A program made the position numbers and the translations under genes. Below are positions 24,175 through 32,620 of a stretch of 41,240 nucleotides of DNA, in pieces. This DNA is from CAYNST01 sp964546435 (GTDB lineage Bacteria > Pseudomonadota > Gammaproteobacteria > Pseudomonadales > Cellvibrionaceae). Location of the stretch: NCBI GenBank assembly GCA_964546435.1, contig CAZJKJ010000029.1:1-41240 (forward strand). The letters run 5' to 3'. Within the stretch, counting starts at the first letter, position 1. Every line of letters starts with the position of its first letter. Below the pieces are notes generated by a model. The model had not been told where the DNA came from. It saw nothing but the letters and a program-made list of their open reading frames with translations, and searched no databases.

Positions 24175-25311
24175 ATAACCCTGCGTAAGTCGGCGCACCG
24201 AGTTCGCCAGAGTCGACAGGGAACTGTAGGTATCACGCCAGTCGATCGGCTCCACGTTTCCATCGGCGCCAGTCATGGGTTGTTCGACAATCGCATCCAG
24301 TTCATCCAGGCATTCTTCGGTGAGCTGGGTCAGTTTCTCGCTGGACGGCACCTGTGCCTGTTGCAGCACCATCTCCCAGCCCCGCAGTTGATCCGCCAGT
24401 CGGCCCGCCAATTGACGACCCTGCCGCAGGCGGTCGGCGTCGTCTTCTTTGCGGGACTTCGTGTGTTCGGTGACGGTGATGATATGGTCGGTCAGCATCG
24501 CCAGGGCTGCCCGCAACATCAGGGTGACCCGCTCGTCCGTGGACAAACCGGCAAAATGGTGTCCGGGGGTGTCGGCGGTCACTGGTTGCCAGGCGGCGTG
24601 CAAGCCGAGCAGACTCTCCGCCAGCAGCTGGGCTTGTAAGGTGATCAACTGCCGGCGGCGATTTTCAGGCAGCTCGTCGACGTGCTCGTAGCCGTCCTGC
24701 CGTTGCTTGGGGGAGAGGGTGGCAATCGGGGTTAAGGTGTTGGGGTCACGGTTGTTATCGAGCCCGAACAGGACAAACTCCAGGGCGTAAAAGCCCAGTG
24801 CCACGTCGCCGGGATCCGTCAGCCCGTGCTGGTGACGCAGGGACTCGATAGTCAGGGGCAGGCCCACGTCATATACAATCCCTGCGGCAGCGTAGTCGCC
24901 AAAGCTGTCCAGGTACCCCGGCTGCACCGGCCAGGCGAGCAGCCGGTAATGATGCTGTAGCAGGGCGTTATACTGCTTCTTGTCAATCAGTCCCAGGAGC
25001 GCGAAGACGTAAAAATTCTCCTGGGCGCTGACGGCCGCTTCCCATTTTTCCCGGGTTGCAAGGAGTCGATCGCGATTCGGTGCCTGCAGCAGCTGTTCAA
25101 TGGCGAGCTGCAACTGGCGGGTCGCCGTCATTGAGTTTTCCAGGATCTGCATGCCCAGCGGATGCAGGTATTCCATGCCGGACGCGACTGGCGGCAGGGG
25201 TGCACTCCGGGAAATCTCGGGCAATGACTCAGACAGGGAGGGCGATTCCTTAGTGCACCCCCCCAGCATCAGCGCGAGTGCGCCGGCGATGAGCAAGCGA
25301 ACACACTTCAT
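24166..25311 (-). CDS. Imelysin-like (peptidase M75 family) lipoprotein
   Basis: A 381-residue lipoprotein with signal LLIAGALALMLGGC (lipobox LGGC). The body is helical and resembles imelysin/M75 proteins, with an N-terminal part around LAIEQLLQAPNRDRLLATRE and a centre GFYALEFVLFGLDNNRD. In that centre the family motif GxHxxE would be expected. Here the histidine is Tyr175, giving GFYALE, so metal binding may differ. Family members are periplasmic or outer-membrane proteins often tied to iron uptake. The gene overlaps the upstream HAD gene by four bases. Its last codons and TGA lie in the terminal unit of a minisatellite, which suggests that the 3' end has been remodelled by the repeat. Confidence 0.8.
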   Translation of the reverse strand: MKCVRLLIAGALALMLGGCTKESPSLSESLPEISRSAPLPPVASGMEYLHPLGMQILENSMTATRQLQLAIEQLLQAPNRDRLLATREKWEAAVSAQENFYVFALLGLIDKKQYNALLQHHYRLLAWPVQPGYLDSFGDYAAAGIVYDVGLPLTIESLRHQHGLTDPGDVALGFYALEFVLFGLDNNRDPNTLTPIATLSPKQRQDGYEHVDELPENRRRQLITLQAQLLAESLLGLHAAWQPVTADTPGHHFAGLSTDERVTLMLRAALAMLTDHIITVTEHTKSRKEDDADRLRQGRQLAGRLADQLRGWEMVLQQAQVPSSEKLTQLTEECLDELDAIVEQPMTGADGNVEPIDWRDTYSSLSTLANSVRRLTQGYEG

Positions 25312-25970
25312 GGGTTTTCCCTCAGCGACAGGACAGGCACACTCCGTTCCTCAGCATACTGCCGCAGCGCCGGGTCGGGATCGACCGCAACGGGGTAATC
25401 GACTTTGTCCAGCAGGGGGATGTCATTGGCCGAATCGCTATAGAAATAGCTGCCGCGCAGACTTTCACCGTTGGCCTTCAGCCACGTCTCCAGCCTTTGA
25501 ACCTTGCCGCCCTGATAGCAGGGAATTCCGGTCGGGCGCCCGGTGTAGCGACCGTCGATGATTTCGGCTTCGGATGCGAGCAGGTGGGGGATATTGAAGG
25601 TGGCGACTATCGGTTCGGTAATAAAGCGGTTGGTCGCCGTGATGACCATCAGGGTGTCGCCCTGGCGACGATGTTTCTCCACCAGTTCCCGGGCTTTGGG
25701 AAGCTGAATCGGATCGATCTTTTCCCGCATGAAACGGTTGTGCAGCGGCCCCAGCTCATGTGGGCTGAATTGCGCGAGGGGCGTCAGCGCAAAGGTCAGA
25801 TACGCCAAGATATCCAGCTGGCGGGCCTGATAGTCGCGATAGAAACGGTCGTTCTCGGCCCGATACGCTTCTTCTTCCACAAGATGTTGCTCGACCAGAA
25901 ATTCACCCCACAGGTAATCGCTGTCGCCCCCGATAAGGGTGTTGTCCAGATCGAAAATGGCCAATGGCAT
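25308..25970 (-). CDS. HAD-superfamily phosphatase, subfamily IB (SerB-like)
   Basis: A 220-residue haloacid dehalogenase-type phosphatase. Motif I is FDLDNTLIGGDSD with both aspartates, motif II is MVITATNRF, and motif III with IV is YFYSDSANDIPLLDKVDYPV. Together with GTPCYQ-like text in the cap this fits the HAD-IB group (TIGR01490-like) that includes phosphoserine phosphatase relatives. The substrate is unknown. A homologue sits next to rppH-ptsP in Pseudomonas as I recall, but here the gene points away from rppH. Its stop overlaps the imelysin-like start (ATGA). Confidence 0.9.
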   Translation of the reverse strand: MPLAIFDLDNTLIGGDSDYLWGEFLVEQHLVEEEAYRAENDRFYRDYQARQLDILAYLTFALTPLAQFSPHELGPLHNRFMREKIDPIQLPKARELVEKHRRQGDTLMVITATNRFITEPIVATFNIPHLLASEAEIIDGRYTGRPTGIPCYQGGKVQRLETWLKANGESLRGSYFYSDSANDIPLLDKVDYPVAVDPDPALRQYAEERSVPVLSLRENP

Positions 25971-26366
25971 GAAATGACTCCTGATCGCGTCCGGGCCGGG
26001 CCGTCAGCGAATTGCTGAATTTGACGAAATTATGAAACAATGCCGAGCAATTATTCTCAAACCGTGATCCAGGTGTTGGTGCCGATCGCCTGGCAACGGA
26101 ATTATATGTATGTGACGGGCGTCCAAGGACACGGGTATACCATCATCCGGGAATGGCGGCCGGTCATGTCGTCTGCTGATCTTGTGATTTGCGCCGGATC
26201 GCGATCTGATCGGGTGCGTCATTCGATCAAGTCGTATTTGACGATGTCGCCTTTGATTGTGTTGCTTTTGAAAATGCCGACAGTCATCGCACCCGTGGGT
26301 AAATGAACGGCCATGGCCCGCTCCGGGTCGGGGATTATAACAACAGTTCAAATCAGAGAGGCTACC
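25971..26366. other. 396-bp divergent intergenic region before rppH
   Basis: This region lies between the divergent HAD and rppH genes and should carry both promoters. The only coding candidate I see is the very small minus-strand frame at 26219-26314. ATTATA at 26334-26339 reads TATAAT on the minus strand, just upstream of that frame. No RNA gene or clear operator is visible. Confidence 0.4.
26219..26314 (-). CDS. Possible 31-aa small protein
   Basis: A minus-strand frame of 31 codons begins MAVHLPTGAMTVGIF, continues KSNTIKGDIVKYDLIE and ends in TGA. The residues alternate hydrophobic and polar like beta strands, and codon use is ordinary for this genome. A GGAG lies a few bases before the ATG and a TATAAT sits 20-25 bases upstream. 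I do not recognise the sequence, and a frame this short can arise by chance. An internal ATG (second Met) would give a 22-residue product. Confidence 0.3.
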   Translation of the reverse strand: MAVHLPTGAMTVGIFKSNTIKGDIVKYDLIE

Positions 26367-26879
26367 GTGATCGATGCCGACGGTTTTCGCCCCAACGTGG
26401 GCATTATTCTCACCCGTCCCGGTGGAGACCTGCTGTGGGCGCGGCGCGTGGGTGGTCAGGATGCATGGCAGTTTCCGCAAGGTGGCATCAATTCCGGCGA
26501 GAGTGGCGAAGCGGCGCTGTACCGGGAGCTGGAAGAAGAAGTCGGGTTGCTGCCACAGCACGTTACCGTGTTGGGAGTGACGCGAGGTTGGCTGCGCTAC
26601 CGCCTGCCTTCCCGGTTTGTCCGCCAGCAGGCACCGGTCTGTATTGGACAAAAGCAAAAGTGGTATCTGCTCGCGTTACACGGTACCGACGCCGACATCG
26701 ATCTGATCGCGGGAGTCACACCGGAATTTGATCATTATCTCTGGGTGAGTTACTGGTATCCCATGAACAACGTCGTCACCTTCAAGCGCGACGTATACCG
26801 GCGGGCATTGCGGGAACTCGCGCCCGTGCATGCCCGCTACGAAGAACGCTTCCCCGGCCGGGAAGTGACTGCATGCTGA
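26367..26879 (+). CDS. rppH: RNA pyrophosphohydrolase RppH
   Basis: RppH (170 residues) removes pyrophosphate from the 5' end of RNA and so starts mRNA decay. The Nudix box is complete: G-x5-E-x7-REUxEExGU is read in GGINSGESGEAALYRELEEE followed by VGL. I chose GTG at 26367 because it gives the universal start (V/M)IDADGFRPNVGIIL and has AGAGAGG 5 bases upstream. An in-frame ATG at 26313 would add 18 unusual residues. The text RYRLPSRFVRQQAPVCIGQK is also diagnostic. Its last 7 bases overlap ptsP, a gene order common in gammaproteobacteria. Confidence 0.96.
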   Translation: MIDADGFRPNVGIILTRPGGDLLWARRVGGQDAWQFPQGGINSGESGEAALYRELEEEVGLLPQHVTVLGVTRGWLRYRLPSRFVRQQAPVCIGQKQKWYLLALHGTDADIDLIAGVTPEFDHYLWVSYWYPMNNVVTFKRDVYRRALRELAPVHARYEERFPGREVTAC

Positions 26880-29146
26880 ACTCTCTGCGCAGCATCGTCC
26901 AGGAAGTCAATGCCGCCCGGGATCTGGGTGGCGCGCTGTCCATAATTGTTTCCCGTGTCAGAGCGGCCATGCACACTCAGGTGTGTTCAGTCTATCTGCG
27001 CGATGAGCACGGGCTGTACGTGTTGATGGCAACCGAGGGTCTTAATAAGGAAGCAGTAGGCACCGTGCGGCTCGCTCCCAAGGATGGTCTGGTGGGGATG
27101 GTGGTCGCGCGGGAAGAACCCATCAATCTGGACCAGGCCGATTCCCATCCCAAGTTTCAGTATTTCGCAGAAACGGGTGAAGAGCGCTACAGTGCGTTTC
27201 TCGGAGTGCCCATCATCCATCACCGCAAGGTGCTCGGGGTGCTGGTCGTTCAACAGGCGGAGCGCCGCCGCTTTGATGAAGGCGAAGAAGCTTTTCTGGT
27301 GACCATGTCGGCCCAGCTGGCCGGGGTGATCGCCCATGCAGAAGCGACGGGGGCGCTTGCCGGCATCGGCCGGGACCAGAAGGCCAGGGAGGCGCGTTTT
27401 ACCGGAGTGGCGGGCGCGCCCGGTGTTGCTATCGGGCGCGCAGTAGTCATTTCTCCCCTCGCAGATCTCTCCGCCGTACCCTATCAGACTTGTGACAATG
27501 TAGAAGAAGAACTCACGTTCTTTCAGCGCTGCCTGGCGGCGGTGCGCATGGATGTCAAACGTCTCGGGCACGAACTCAAGGCCCGCCTGAACAAAGAAGA
27601 GCAAGTGTTGTTTGATGCCTATCTGGGCATGCTCGACGACGCCTCTCTCGGGCGCGAAGTCACCGAACGTATCCGTCAGGGCCTCGCCGCTCAGTATGCC
27701 TGGAGCGAGGTGATTCTCGAACACGTCAAGACGTTCTCCGATATGCATGATCCCTACCTGCGTGAACGCGCGTCCGACGTGCAGGACCTGGGCAGTCGTG
27801 TATTGTCCTACTTGCAGGAATCCGCCCACAAGGCGCCGACCTATCCGGACAACACCATTCTGGTGGGCGAAGAGCTGACCGCCGCGGTGCTGGGCGAAGT
27901 GCCTCAGGACAAGCTGGCAGGGCTGGTTTCAGTGCGCGGCTCAGGCAACTCACATGTCGCCATCCTTGCGCGCTCCATTGGCATTCCCACCGTGATGGGT
28001 GCGGTGGATCTGCCATTTACTCGCCTGGACGGTCGGGAGCTGATCATCGACGGCTATTACGGCGCGGTGTACAGCGATCCGTCGGCCCCTTTGGTTGATC
28101 AATACCGCAGCATCATGGAAGGCGACCGGATTCTCGCCGCCGGTCTGGAGGAGCTCAAGGATCTGCCCTGCGAGACCCGGGACCGGCACCGGGTGGCGCT
28201 GTGGGTCAACACCGGCCTCATGGCGGATGCCATTCGCTCTCTGGAGCGTGGTGCGGAAGGGGTGGGCCTGTACCGAACCGAAGTGCCATTCATGCTGCGC
28301 GACCGGTTTCCTTCCGAAGAGGAACAGCGGGTGGTGTACCGCGAGCAATTGCAGGCCTTTTTCCCGCATCCGGTCACCATGCGAACCCTCGATATCGGGG
28401 GCGACAAAGCCTTGCCCTATTTTCCCATTGCCGAAGACAACCCCTTTCTGGGCTGGCGCGGCATCCGCATAACCCTCGACCATCCGGAAATATTCCTGTC
28501 CCAGGTACGGGCCATGCTCAAGGCCAGCGAAGGTTTGAACAACCTCCGCATCCTGTTGCCGATGATCTCGTCCATCTCCGAGCTGGAGATCGCCCAGATG
28601 TTGATTCATCGAGCCTTCGAGGAGTTGCTCGACGAGGGATTTGACATCGAAAAGCCGCCCGTCGGCGTGATGATCGAGGTGCCTTCGGCGGTCTATCAGG
28701 CCAAAGAACTTGCCGCCCGGTCGGACTTTCTTTCCGTCGGCAGCAATGACCTGACGCAATATCTGCTGGCGGTGGACCGCAACAACGCCCGGGTGGCCGA
28801 TCTCTATCACACCATGCATCCGGCCGTTCTAAGGGCTTTATATAATGTGGTCAAAGACAGCCACAGTCAGGGGGTACCGGTAGGAATCTGCGGAGAGCTG
28901 GCAGGCGATCCCGCAGCCTCGATGTTACTGGTGGCCATGGGGTACGACATACTCTCCATGAACGCGACGAATTTGCTGAAGGTCAAATCGGTCATTCGCG
29001 AGATCACCATGGACCATGCCGAGAAGCTTCTCGAAACCGTCATGAGTCTGGCGGATTCGGAGTCGATCCTGCGACTGCTGGAAACGACCTTCAAGGAAGC
29101 GGGCTTGACGCGCCTGTTGAAACCGAGTTTGCCCGAGGCAGGTTGA
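26873..29146 (+). CDS. ptsP: PtsP, nitrogen-PTS enzyme I (EI-Ntr) with GAF domain
   Basis: A 757-residue phosphotransferase that takes phosphate from phosphoenolpyruvate and passes it to NPr, starting the regulatory nitrogen PTS. Residues 1-165 are a GAF sensory domain (LGGALSIIVSRVRAAMHTQV; FLGVPIIHHRKVLGVLVVQQ). The enzyme I part begins at GAPGVAIGRAVV. The active histidine is His361 in GSGNSHVAILARS. The PEP-binding C-terminal barrel shows EGVGLYRTEVPFML, MRTLDIGGDKALPYF and SVGSNDLTQYLLAVDRNNAR. It overlaps rppH by 7 bases and is followed by lgt after 85 bases. Confidence 0.97.
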   Translation: MLNSLRSIVQEVNAARDLGGALSIIVSRVRAAMHTQVCSVYLRDEHGLYVLMATEGLNKEAVGTVRLAPKDGLVGMVVAREEPINLDQADSHPKFQYFAETGEERYSAFLGVPIIHHRKVLGVLVVQQAERRRFDEGEEAFLVTMSAQLAGVIAHAEATGALAGIGRDQKAREARFTGVAGAPGVAIGRAVVISPLADLSAVPYQTCDNVEEELTFFQRCLAAVRMDVKRLGHELKARLNKEEQVLFDAYLGMLDDASLGREVTERIRQGLAAQYAWSEVILEHVKTFSDMHDPYLRERASDVQDLGSRVLSYLQESAHKAPTYPDNTILVGEELTAAVLGEVPQDKLAGLVSVRGSGNSHVAILARSIGIPTVMGAVDLPFTRLDGRELIIDGYYGAVYSDPSAPLVDQYRSIMEGDRILAAGLEELKDLPCETRDRHRVALWVNTGLMADAIRSLERGAEGVGLYRTEVPFMLRDRFPSEEEQRVVYREQLQAFFPHPVTMRTLDIGGDKALPYFPIAEDNPFLGWRGIRITLDHPEIFLSQVRAMLKASEGLNNLRILLPMISSISELEIAQMLIHRAFEELLDEGFDIEKPPVGVMIEVPSAVYQAKELAARSDFLSVGSNDLTQYLLAVDRNNARVADLYHTMHPAVLRALYNVVKDSHSQGVPVGICGELAGDPAASMLLVAMGYDILSMNATNLLKVKSVIREITMDHAEKLLETVMSLADSESILRLLETTFKEAGLTRLLKPSLPEAG

Positions 29147-29231
29147 CGCCCACACCGTCGGAATTCATCAGGTGACATTCCAGGGCAGCATGTTATGATG
29201 CGCCGCGTCCACGCATTGATCGGATGGTCGA

Positions 29232-30110
29232 ATGCTCGAATACCCAAAAATTGATCCCGTCGCCTTTGCAGTTGGCCCTGTTGAACTGGGCAGCCTCAGT
29301 CTTGGGCCGCTGGAAGTGCACTGGTACGGCCTGATGTATCTGGTGGGATTCGCCGGAGCCTGGGCACTGAGTGTGTATCGTGGCCGCAAACCCTGGACGC
29401 CCATCGAGCCGAAGCAGGCAGAAGACCTGATCTTCTACGGCGCCATGGGAGTAGTGCTGGGTGCACGCATCGGCTATGTGCTTTTTTACAATCTGGAAGC
29501 CTGGGCCCGGGATCCGCTGCTGATAGTGCGGGCGTGGGAAGGTGGTATGTCCTTTCACGGTGGGCTGATTGGCGTTGCTCTCGGCATGCTGTTGTATGCG
29601 CGCAAGATTCAGCGCAATTTTTTCGATCTGGTGGATTTTGTCGCCCCGTTTGCGCCCATCGGGCTTTTCTTCGGGCGCATTGGCAACTTTATTGGCGGGG
29701 AGCTGTACGGTCGGGTAACCACCGTGCCCTGGGCCATGGAGTTTCCGGGAGCACCCGGGCAGTTGCGACATCCTTCGCAGTTATATGAAGCGCTTCTCGA
29801 AGGTTTACTGCTGTTTGCAATACTCTTCTGGTATTCGCGCAAGCCGCGTCCGCGCGGTACCGTCATCGGGCTGTTCCTGCTTTTATATGGCTTATTCCGG
29901 TTCAGCGTCGAATTTGTTCGGGAACCGGATTCGCACATCATGTTTGACATGTTTGGCTGGATGACACGCGGACAGATCCTGTGTCTGCCCATGATCGGTG
30001 TGGGATTGGGTCTGCTGTATTACGGTTATTACCGCAGCGACAAGAAGGCAGTAACGGCCGGGACGACTACCGAGCCTGGTAATGGAAAGACTTCCGGGAT
30101 CAAGAGTTAA
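29232..30110 (+). CDS. lgt: Prolipoprotein diacylglyceryl transferase
   Basis: Lgt (292 residues) is an inner-membrane enzyme that attaches diacylglycerol to the lipobox cysteine of prolipoproteins, such as those encoded elsewhere in this window. The start IDPVAFAVGPVELGSLSLGP with VHWYGLMYLVGF is typical. The catalytic region HGGLIGVALGMLLYARK and the signature GRIGNFIGGELYGRVT are present. About seven membrane helices are seen. The C-terminal 25 residues are polar and variable. It is followed by thyA after 77 bases, an order common in gammaproteobacteria. Confidence 0.97.
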   Translation: MLEYPKIDPVAFAVGPVELGSLSLGPLEVHWYGLMYLVGFAGAWALSVYRGRKPWTPIEPKQAEDLIFYGAMGVVLGARIGYVLFYNLEAWARDPLLIVRAWEGGMSFHGGLIGVALGMLLYARKIQRNFFDLVDFVAPFAPIGLFFGRIGNFIGGELYGRVTTVPWAMEFPGAPGQLRHPSQLYEALLEGLLLFAILFWYSRKPRPRGTVIGLFLLLYGLFRFSVEFVREPDSHIMFDMFGWMTRGQILCLPMIGVGLGLLYYGYYRSDKKAVTAGTTTEPGNGKTSGIKS

Positions 30111-30187
30111 GCTCGACCGGGGTCGGCAAGGGACGCAAGCATCAAACAAGAATAAACAGAGATAATCAAGAAGTAGATGTTCCCACT

Positions 30188-31021
30188 ATGAAGCAGTATC
30201 TCGATTTGATGCGTCACATCCGTGATACGGGAATCCGCAAGGAAGACCGGACGGGTACCGGCACCCTGAGCGTATTCGGTTATCAGATGCGGTTCGATCT
30301 GGGTGAAGGCTTTCCGCTGGTGACCACCAAACGCTGCCACCTCAAATCCATCATTCACGAACTTCTGTGGTTCCTCAAAGGCGACACCAATATCCGTTAT
30401 CTCAACGACCAGGGTGTCCGTATCTGGAACGAGTGGGCGACCGGGGAAGGGGATCTGGGTCCGGTTTACGGCGCGCAGTGGCGCAGCTGGCCGACACCGG
30501 ATGGCCCTGCAATCGATCAGATTAGCCAGGTCATCGAGCAGATTCAGACAAGGCCCGATTCACGCCGTCTGATCGTGTCGGCCTGGAATCCGGCGGTGCT
30601 GCCCGACGAGGCGCTTTCTCCTCAGGCCAATGCCGCCGAAGGGAAGATGGCATTGGCGCCGTGCCATACGTTTTTCCAGTTTTATGTAGCCGAAGGCCGC
30701 CTGTCCTGCCAGCTGTACCAGCGCAGCGCGGATGTGTTTCTGGGGGTGCCTTTCAATATCGCATCCTACGCGCTTCTGGTCATGATGATCGCGCAGGTCA
30801 CAGGGCTCAAACCGGGAACGCTGGTGCATACCCTGGGTGATGCACATCTGTATCTGAATCATCTGCAGCAGGTGGATTTGCAGCTATCGCGAACCCCGTT
30901 CGAGTTGCCGCAGATGCACATTAATCCGGAGATCCACAGTGTTTTCGATTTCTCATATTCCGATTTTGAGTTGCGCAATTACCAGCACCACAGCGCTATT
31001 TCCGCGCCTATAGCCATCTGA
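30188..31021 (+). CDS. thyA: Thymidylate synthase
   Basis: ThyA (277 residues) methylates dUMP to dTMP with methylenetetrahydrofolate. The start MKQYLDLMRHIRDTGIRKED and the motif RTGTGTLSVFGYQMRFDL are standard. The nucleophilic cysteine lies in ALAPCHTFFQFYV, and the dUMP site in CQLYQRSADVFLGVPFNIAS. The protein is longer than E. coli ThyA (264) by about 13 residues, mainly because of an insert (PDEALSPQANAAEG) before the active-site cysteine. The product dihydrofolate is the substrate of the folA product encoded 38 bases downstream. Confidence 0.98.
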   Translation: MKQYLDLMRHIRDTGIRKEDRTGTGTLSVFGYQMRFDLGEGFPLVTTKRCHLKSIIHELLWFLKGDTNIRYLNDQGVRIWNEWATGEGDLGPVYGAQWRSWPTPDGPAIDQISQVIEQIQTRPDSRRLIVSAWNPAVLPDEALSPQANAAEGKMALAPCHTFFQFYVAEGRLSCQLYQRSADVFLGVPFNIASYALLVMMIAQVTGLKPGTLVHTLGDAHLYLNHLQQVDLQLSRTPFELPQMHINPEIHSVFDFSYSDFELRNYQHHSAISAPIAI

Positions 31022-31059
31022 TTACGCGACAGAAAGTTGACAGTGATCGGTAATTGACA

Positions 31060-31590
31060 ATGGACAACAAGATAAAAACCAGTTTGATTGTAGCGATGTC
31101 GAGTAATCGCGCGATCGGCAAGAATAATCAGTTGCCCTGGCACTTGCCGGCCGATCTTGCGCACTTTAAAAAGGTGACCATGGGCAAGCCCGTCATTATG
31201 GGCCGCAAAACCTGGGAATCGATCGGTCGTCCTCTTCCGGGGCGGGAAAATATCGTCGTGACCCGACAGAATTTACCGCTGCAGGCAGGAATGCAGGTAG
31301 TCGCCGGTCTGGAAGAAGCGCTGGCCGTCGCCGGCGCGATCGCTCGGGCGAACCAGATTGATGAAATAATGGTCATAGGGGGTGCGCAGATTTTCGAGCA
31401 GCTGCTCGAGCGTAGTGACCGGATTTATTTGACTACAGTGGTAGCAGAAATCGAGGGGGATACATTTTTTCCACCCTTGAATAAAGAGCGGTGGGTGGGG
31501 GTTCATCGGGATTTTGTGGCAGTGGATGAACGCAACTCCTATTCTTGTATCTTTGAGATTTTGGAATCGCGCAGCGACGCAACCGGTTGA
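31060..31590 (+). CDS. folA: Dihydrofolate reductase
   Basis: FolA (176 residues) reduces dihydrofolate to tetrahydrofolate with NADPH. The family text begins at SLIVAMSSNRAIGKNNQLPW. It is followed by ADLAHFKKVTMGKPVIMGRK, WESIGRPLPGR and IMVIGGAQIFEQLLERSDRI. I chose the ATG at 31060. A TTG at 31054 is in frame, but neither start has a strong ribosome-binding site. It is co-oriented with thyA and recycles the dihydrofolate made by ThyA. The 244 bases after it carry no clear gene or terminator and should contain the promoter of the TonB operon. Confidence 0.97.
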   Translation: MDNKIKTSLIVAMSSNRAIGKNNQLPWHLPADLAHFKKVTMGKPVIMGRKTWESIGRPLPGRENIVVTRQNLPLQAGMQVVAGLEEALAVAGAIARANQIDEIMVIGGAQIFEQLLERSDRIYLTTVVAEIEGDTFFPPLNKERWVGVHRDFVAVDERNSYSCIFEILESRSDATG

Positions 31591-31834
31591 TTTGGAGTCA
31601 GGTGTTACCAGGATGTTACCGAGAGTGCCCATGCTAATAGGGGTTGTTACGATTTGTAATGACTTGGTTGTTATCTAAGCGAACATAATCATAAAGATTT
31701 GTAAGTTTGAAACAGCACCTTTTACAATGCGCTCCTTTCGTGATTTGACCAAATAACCACTTTTTTCGGATTCGGCACCCAAAGGTGAGATTCCGGTGCA
31801 TTTCTTTAATGCTAGCACCCGAGTTGGGGGGGAT

Positions 31835-32620
31835 ATGAAGAAGCAGCAATTCAGGGCGGTGGCCTTGTCCACAGCTTTTACGGTGAGTGCCATGTTTGCG
31901 GCCCAGGCGTTCGCGAATCAGACTCTGGAAGGCATTGTCTCAGTCGGGGATGCCAAAGTGGCGCAGGCCAGGAAATCTCAGGAGCGTATCAACCGTTTGC
32001 AGGAAGAAACGGATGATCTGGTGGCCAAGTTCAAACAAACGAACAAAACCATCGAGGGGTTGCGCATCTATAACGGGCAGCTGGAGCGTCAGATCACGAG
32101 TCAGCAGGAAATTCTGAAGCGTCTGGACGAATCCATCAGCCAGATCACGGTTATCCAGCGGCAGATCCAGCCTCTGGTGCTGGAAATGCTCGAGGGCATT
32201 GAGCAGTTCATCGAACTGGACGCACCTTTCCGGAAAGAGCAGCGACTGGCGCGCGTCAGCAAATTGCGCGATCTCATGGACGACGCAGATGTCACCATCG
32301 CGGAGAAATTCCGTCAGGTGCTGGAAATTTACAGCATCGAATCCGAGTATGCCCGCAAGATCGATACATACGAAGACACCATCAACATCAACGGCGAAGA
32401 TGTGACCGTCAGCATTCTTGCCGTGGGTCGAGTTGCGTTGATGTATCAAACTACTGACGGATCCAAAACGGGAGCCTGGGACAAGAGTACGCAACAGTGG
32501 ACGGAGCTTGATTCCGGGGATTACAAAACGCCGATAAGAAATGCGATTCGAATCGCCCAGAAGAAGGCGCAAAACGACATTATGCTTCTGCCTATAGCTG
32601 CTCCGGAGGCTGCGCAATGA
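31835..32620 (+). CDS. DUF3450 family periplasmic protein of the TonB operon
   Basis: A 261-residue protein with a signal peptide (VALSTAFTVSAMFAAQAFA) followed by a long helical, probably coiled-coil region (about residues 45-130: RKSQERINRLQEETDDLVAK, LERQITSQQEILKRLDESIS). The C-terminal part contains EDTININGEDVTVSILAVGR and GRVALMYQTTDG, typical of DUF3450. I chose ATG 31835 because it places the signal peptide at the N-terminus and follows a G-rich ribosome-binding site. The protein is presumed to assist a TonB energy complex. The gene overlaps the next one by four bases (ATGA). Confidence 0.9.
   Translation: MKKQQFRAVALSTAFTVSAMFAAQAFANQTLEGIVSVGDAKVAQARKSQERINRLQEETDDLVAKFKQTNKTIEGLRIYNGQLERQITSQQEILKRLDESISQITVIQRQIQPLVLEMLEGIEQFIELDAPFRKEQRLARVSKLRDLMDDADVTIAEKFRQVLEIYSIESEYARKIDTYEDTININGEDVTVSILAVGRVALMYQTTDGSKTGAWDKSTQQWTELDSGDYKTPIRNAIRIAQKKAQNDIMLLPIAAPEAAQ

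Noticed and set aside
26004..26657. Minus-strand open frame of 217 codons across the rppH promoter and 5' end
   Set aside because: It overlaps conserved rppH coding sequence and its composition (many His, Arg, Gln) is that of an antisense shadow.
31707..31728. TTGAAA and TACAAT as the promoter of the TonB operon
   Set aside because: The spacing is only 10 bases, so they cannot form one sigma-70 promoter.
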